NCBI GenBank assembly: GCA_037176705.1
Contig: CM073895.1
Coordinates: forward strand, 6,224,551 to 6,288,550
Reading direction: 5' to 3'
Length of the DNA: 64,000 bases
From: Molossus alvarezi
Lineage: Eukaryota > Chordata > Mammalia > Chiroptera > Molossidae
Position 1 is the stretch's first letter, and every line of letters starts with the position of its first letter. The translations under genes were made by a program, and so were the position numbers. Below the pieces are notes generated by a model. That model worked only from the letters and a program-made list of their open reading frames with translations, did not search any database and was not told the DNA's origin. This document shows, piece by piece, positions 62,258-64,000 of the stretch.

Positions 62258-62395
62258 AATAAAATGAGAACTTCCCAAACCTATGGAAAGCGCTGGATCC
62301 TCAAATGCAAGAAGCTAAAGGAACACCTAATTATCTCAATGCAAGAAGACCTTCAAGACATATTATATTCAGCCTGTCAAAAGTTAATTACAGCC
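62258..62395 (+). mobile_element. L1/HAL1 ORF1 fragment, opposite orientation
   Basis: The plus strand reads ENFPNLWKALDPQMQEAKGT then PNYLNARRPSRHIIFSLSKV, clearly an ORF1 core but from a lineage different from the ORF1 at 63 kb. It lies between a SINE and non-coding sequence. Confidence 0.65.
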
Positions 62396-62507
62396 TTGGC
62401 CTGTTTGGCTAACGTTTGGGAAGTTCTCATTGATTGTGTGAAAAGGCTGTTTTCTTGTCCCTGTCTTTTCCTTCTGGTTTACCCATTATTCTTATATTGC
62501 TTTCTTT

Positions 62508-62632
62508 TTTTAAATCCTCACCCAAGGATATTTTTTGGTGTATGTGACGACGCTCCAATCAACTGAGCCACCTGGCCAGGCTGCCCATTATCCCTCCCTT
62601 TTTTTTTTATTCTCACCCGAGGACATTTTTTA
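62508..62632 (-). mobile_element. Two VES remnants
   Basis: 62,508-62,582 joins a VES tail (AATCCTCACCCAAGGATAT) straight to a head (GAGCCACCTGGCCAGGC), a large internal deletion. 62,605-62,632 is a second tail fragment (TTCTCACCCGAGGACAT). Confidence 0.7.
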
Positions 62633-64000
62633 AAAATCTTTATTGTTGGATGTAAAATGTATTACAGATGTTCCACATTTTTCCCCCACTGACCCCCCTC
62701 CTCCCCACTCCCGCCCCCCTCCCACCTTTTCCCACACTATTGTCTGTGTCCACTGGTTATGCATATAAGTTCTTTGGTTTATTTCTTCCCACCCCCTCAA
62801 CCCCTTTCCCTTTGAGGTTTGTCAGTCTAGCAATGAATTTGTACTTCTTAATCCCTTCACCTTTTTCACCCATTCCCCCAAACCCCCTCCCAACTGGCAA
62901 CCAACAAAATGTTCTCTGTATCTATGAGAATGTTTCTGTTCTTCCTGTTCATTTTGTTTGTAGGTTCCACTGTTGATAGATATGTATTCATTGCCATTTT
63001 GTTTGTTCATATATTTTATCTTTTCTTCAAAAAGACCCTTCATCATTTCATATAATAACGGTTTGGTGGTGATGAACTCCTTTAACTTTTTCTTGTCTGG
63101 GAAAGTTTTATATGTCCATTGATTCTAAATGACAGCTTTGCAGGATAGAGTAATCTGGATGTAGGTTCTTGCTTTTCATCACTCTGAATATTTCTTGCCA
63201 CTCCTTTCTGGCCTGCAAAGTTTCTTTTGAGAAATCAGCTGACAGCCTAATGGGAACTCCCTTGTAGGTAACTAGCTGCCTTTCTCTTGCTGCTTTTAAG
63301 ATTCTCTCTTTGTCTTGAACCTTTTGCATTTTGATGATGATGTATCTTGGTGTGGGCCTCTTGGGGTTCATCTTGTTTGGGACTCTCTGTGCTTCCTGGA
63401 CTTGTATGTCTGTTTCCTTCACCAAGTTAGGAAAGTTTTCTGCCATTATTGTTTCAAACAAGTTTTCGATTTCTTGTTCTCGCTCTTCTCCTTCGGGCAC
63501 CCCCAAGATGCGAATGTTGGCACGCTTGAAGTTGTCCCAGAGGCTCCTTACACTCTCCTCATTTTTTTGGATTCCTTTTTCTTTTTGCTGTTCTGATTGG
63601 GCATTTTTTGCTTCCTAATATTCCAAATCGATGTTTTGCTCCTTGGATTTACGTACTCTATTATTGAAGCTGTGTAATTATTCTTTATTTCAGTTAATGC
63701 CTCCTTCAATTCTAACTGTGTATCCATGATTTCTGACTGGTTCTTTTTTATGCTCTTGAGGCCCTCCCTAAGTTCACTGAGGTTCTCACTGAGTTCATTG
63801 AGCATCCTTATAAGCAGTATTTTGAACTCAGCATCTGTTAGGTTGCTTATCTCCATTTCGCTTAGTTCTTTTCTTGGGGTTTTGTTCTGTTCTTTCATTT
63901 GGGACCTGTTTCTTTGTCTCCTCATTTTGGCTGCCTCCCTGTGTTTGTTTCAGTGTATTACTTAATGAGAGGTATGGGGCTCGCTGAGACCAGATGCTGC
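62632..64000 (-). mobile_element. HAL1-like half-LINE, 3' part, runs off window
   Basis: From the right edge, the minus strand shows an L1-type ORF1: an N-terminal coiled-coil segment (63,925-63,548, TPRKELSEMEISNLTDAEFK), then the RNA-binding core (63,506-63,108, GVPEGEEREQEIENLFETIM through LVTYKGVPIRLSADFSKETL) and a C-terminal part ending near 62,990. Frameshifts separate these three pieces. Instead of ORF2, a 3' UTR follows directly (GGTTGCCAGTTGGGAGGGGG and beyond) to AATAAA near 62,650. ORF1 joined to a 3' UTR without reverse transcriptase is the HAL1 layout. An L1 with an internal deletion is the alternative. Confidence 0.7.

Noticed and set aside
62668..62976. Proline-rich 102-codon plus ORF
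   Set aside because: Antisense reading of the HAL1-like 3' UTR.

Overview
The window looks like nuclear DNA from a bat, most likely of the vespertilionid or a closely related lineage. About sixty copies of tRNA-headed SINEs of the bat VES type cover it. In one group the head reads GGCCGGTTTGGCTCAGCGGT and the tail CCTCGGGTGAGGAT; a related group has a GGCTGGTGTGGCTCAGTGG head and an AATCAATAAA tail. Several DNA-transposon miniatures (hAT, mariner-like, pogo/Tigger-like) and a HAL1-like half-LINE fit the same assignment. Species was not determined.

One protein-coding gene is certain: ENO1 (alpha-enolase), on the minus strand from about 27,955 (promoter and noncoding exon 1) to about 10,355 (poly(A) site). 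All eleven coding exons were placed with GT/AG boundaries. Their lengths (85, 96, 59, 70, 134, 223, 198, 202, 109, 59 and 70 nt) add to 1305 nt, exactly a 434-residue enolase plus stop. The promoter is a CpG island with a CCAAT box, GC boxes and a HIF-1 response cluster that closely resembles the known ENO1 hypoxia element.

The most interesting signal is a second 59-nt copy of coding exon 4 in intron 3 (19,119-19,177), with intact splice sites and the same phases. It encodes a diverged version of residues 61-80. Including both copies, or neither, brings a premature stop, so the two behave as a mutually exclusive pair.

Layout: 1-10,350 is intergenic DNA downstream of ENO1 with a SINE-riddled L1. 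10,355-27,955 is ENO1; its 3' half is nearly SINE-free, whereas introns 2-4 are SINE-rich. 27,270-28,560 is the CpG island. 28,560-51,500 is intergenic DNA with old MIR/L2/L1/MER5 pieces, VES SINEs and a mariner-like miniature. 51,540-52,750 is a nest of two SINEs and an NME2 processed pseudogene. 52,740-62,050 is mostly antisense L1 carrying younger SINEs, a solo LTR and an unidentified retrocopy. 62,250-64,000 holds an L1-type ORF1 fragment and the 3' half of a HAL1-like element that runs off the window. In human, ENO1 lies between RERE and CA6; no exon of either was recognised here. No real tRNA genes, CRISPR arrays or bacterial features are present.
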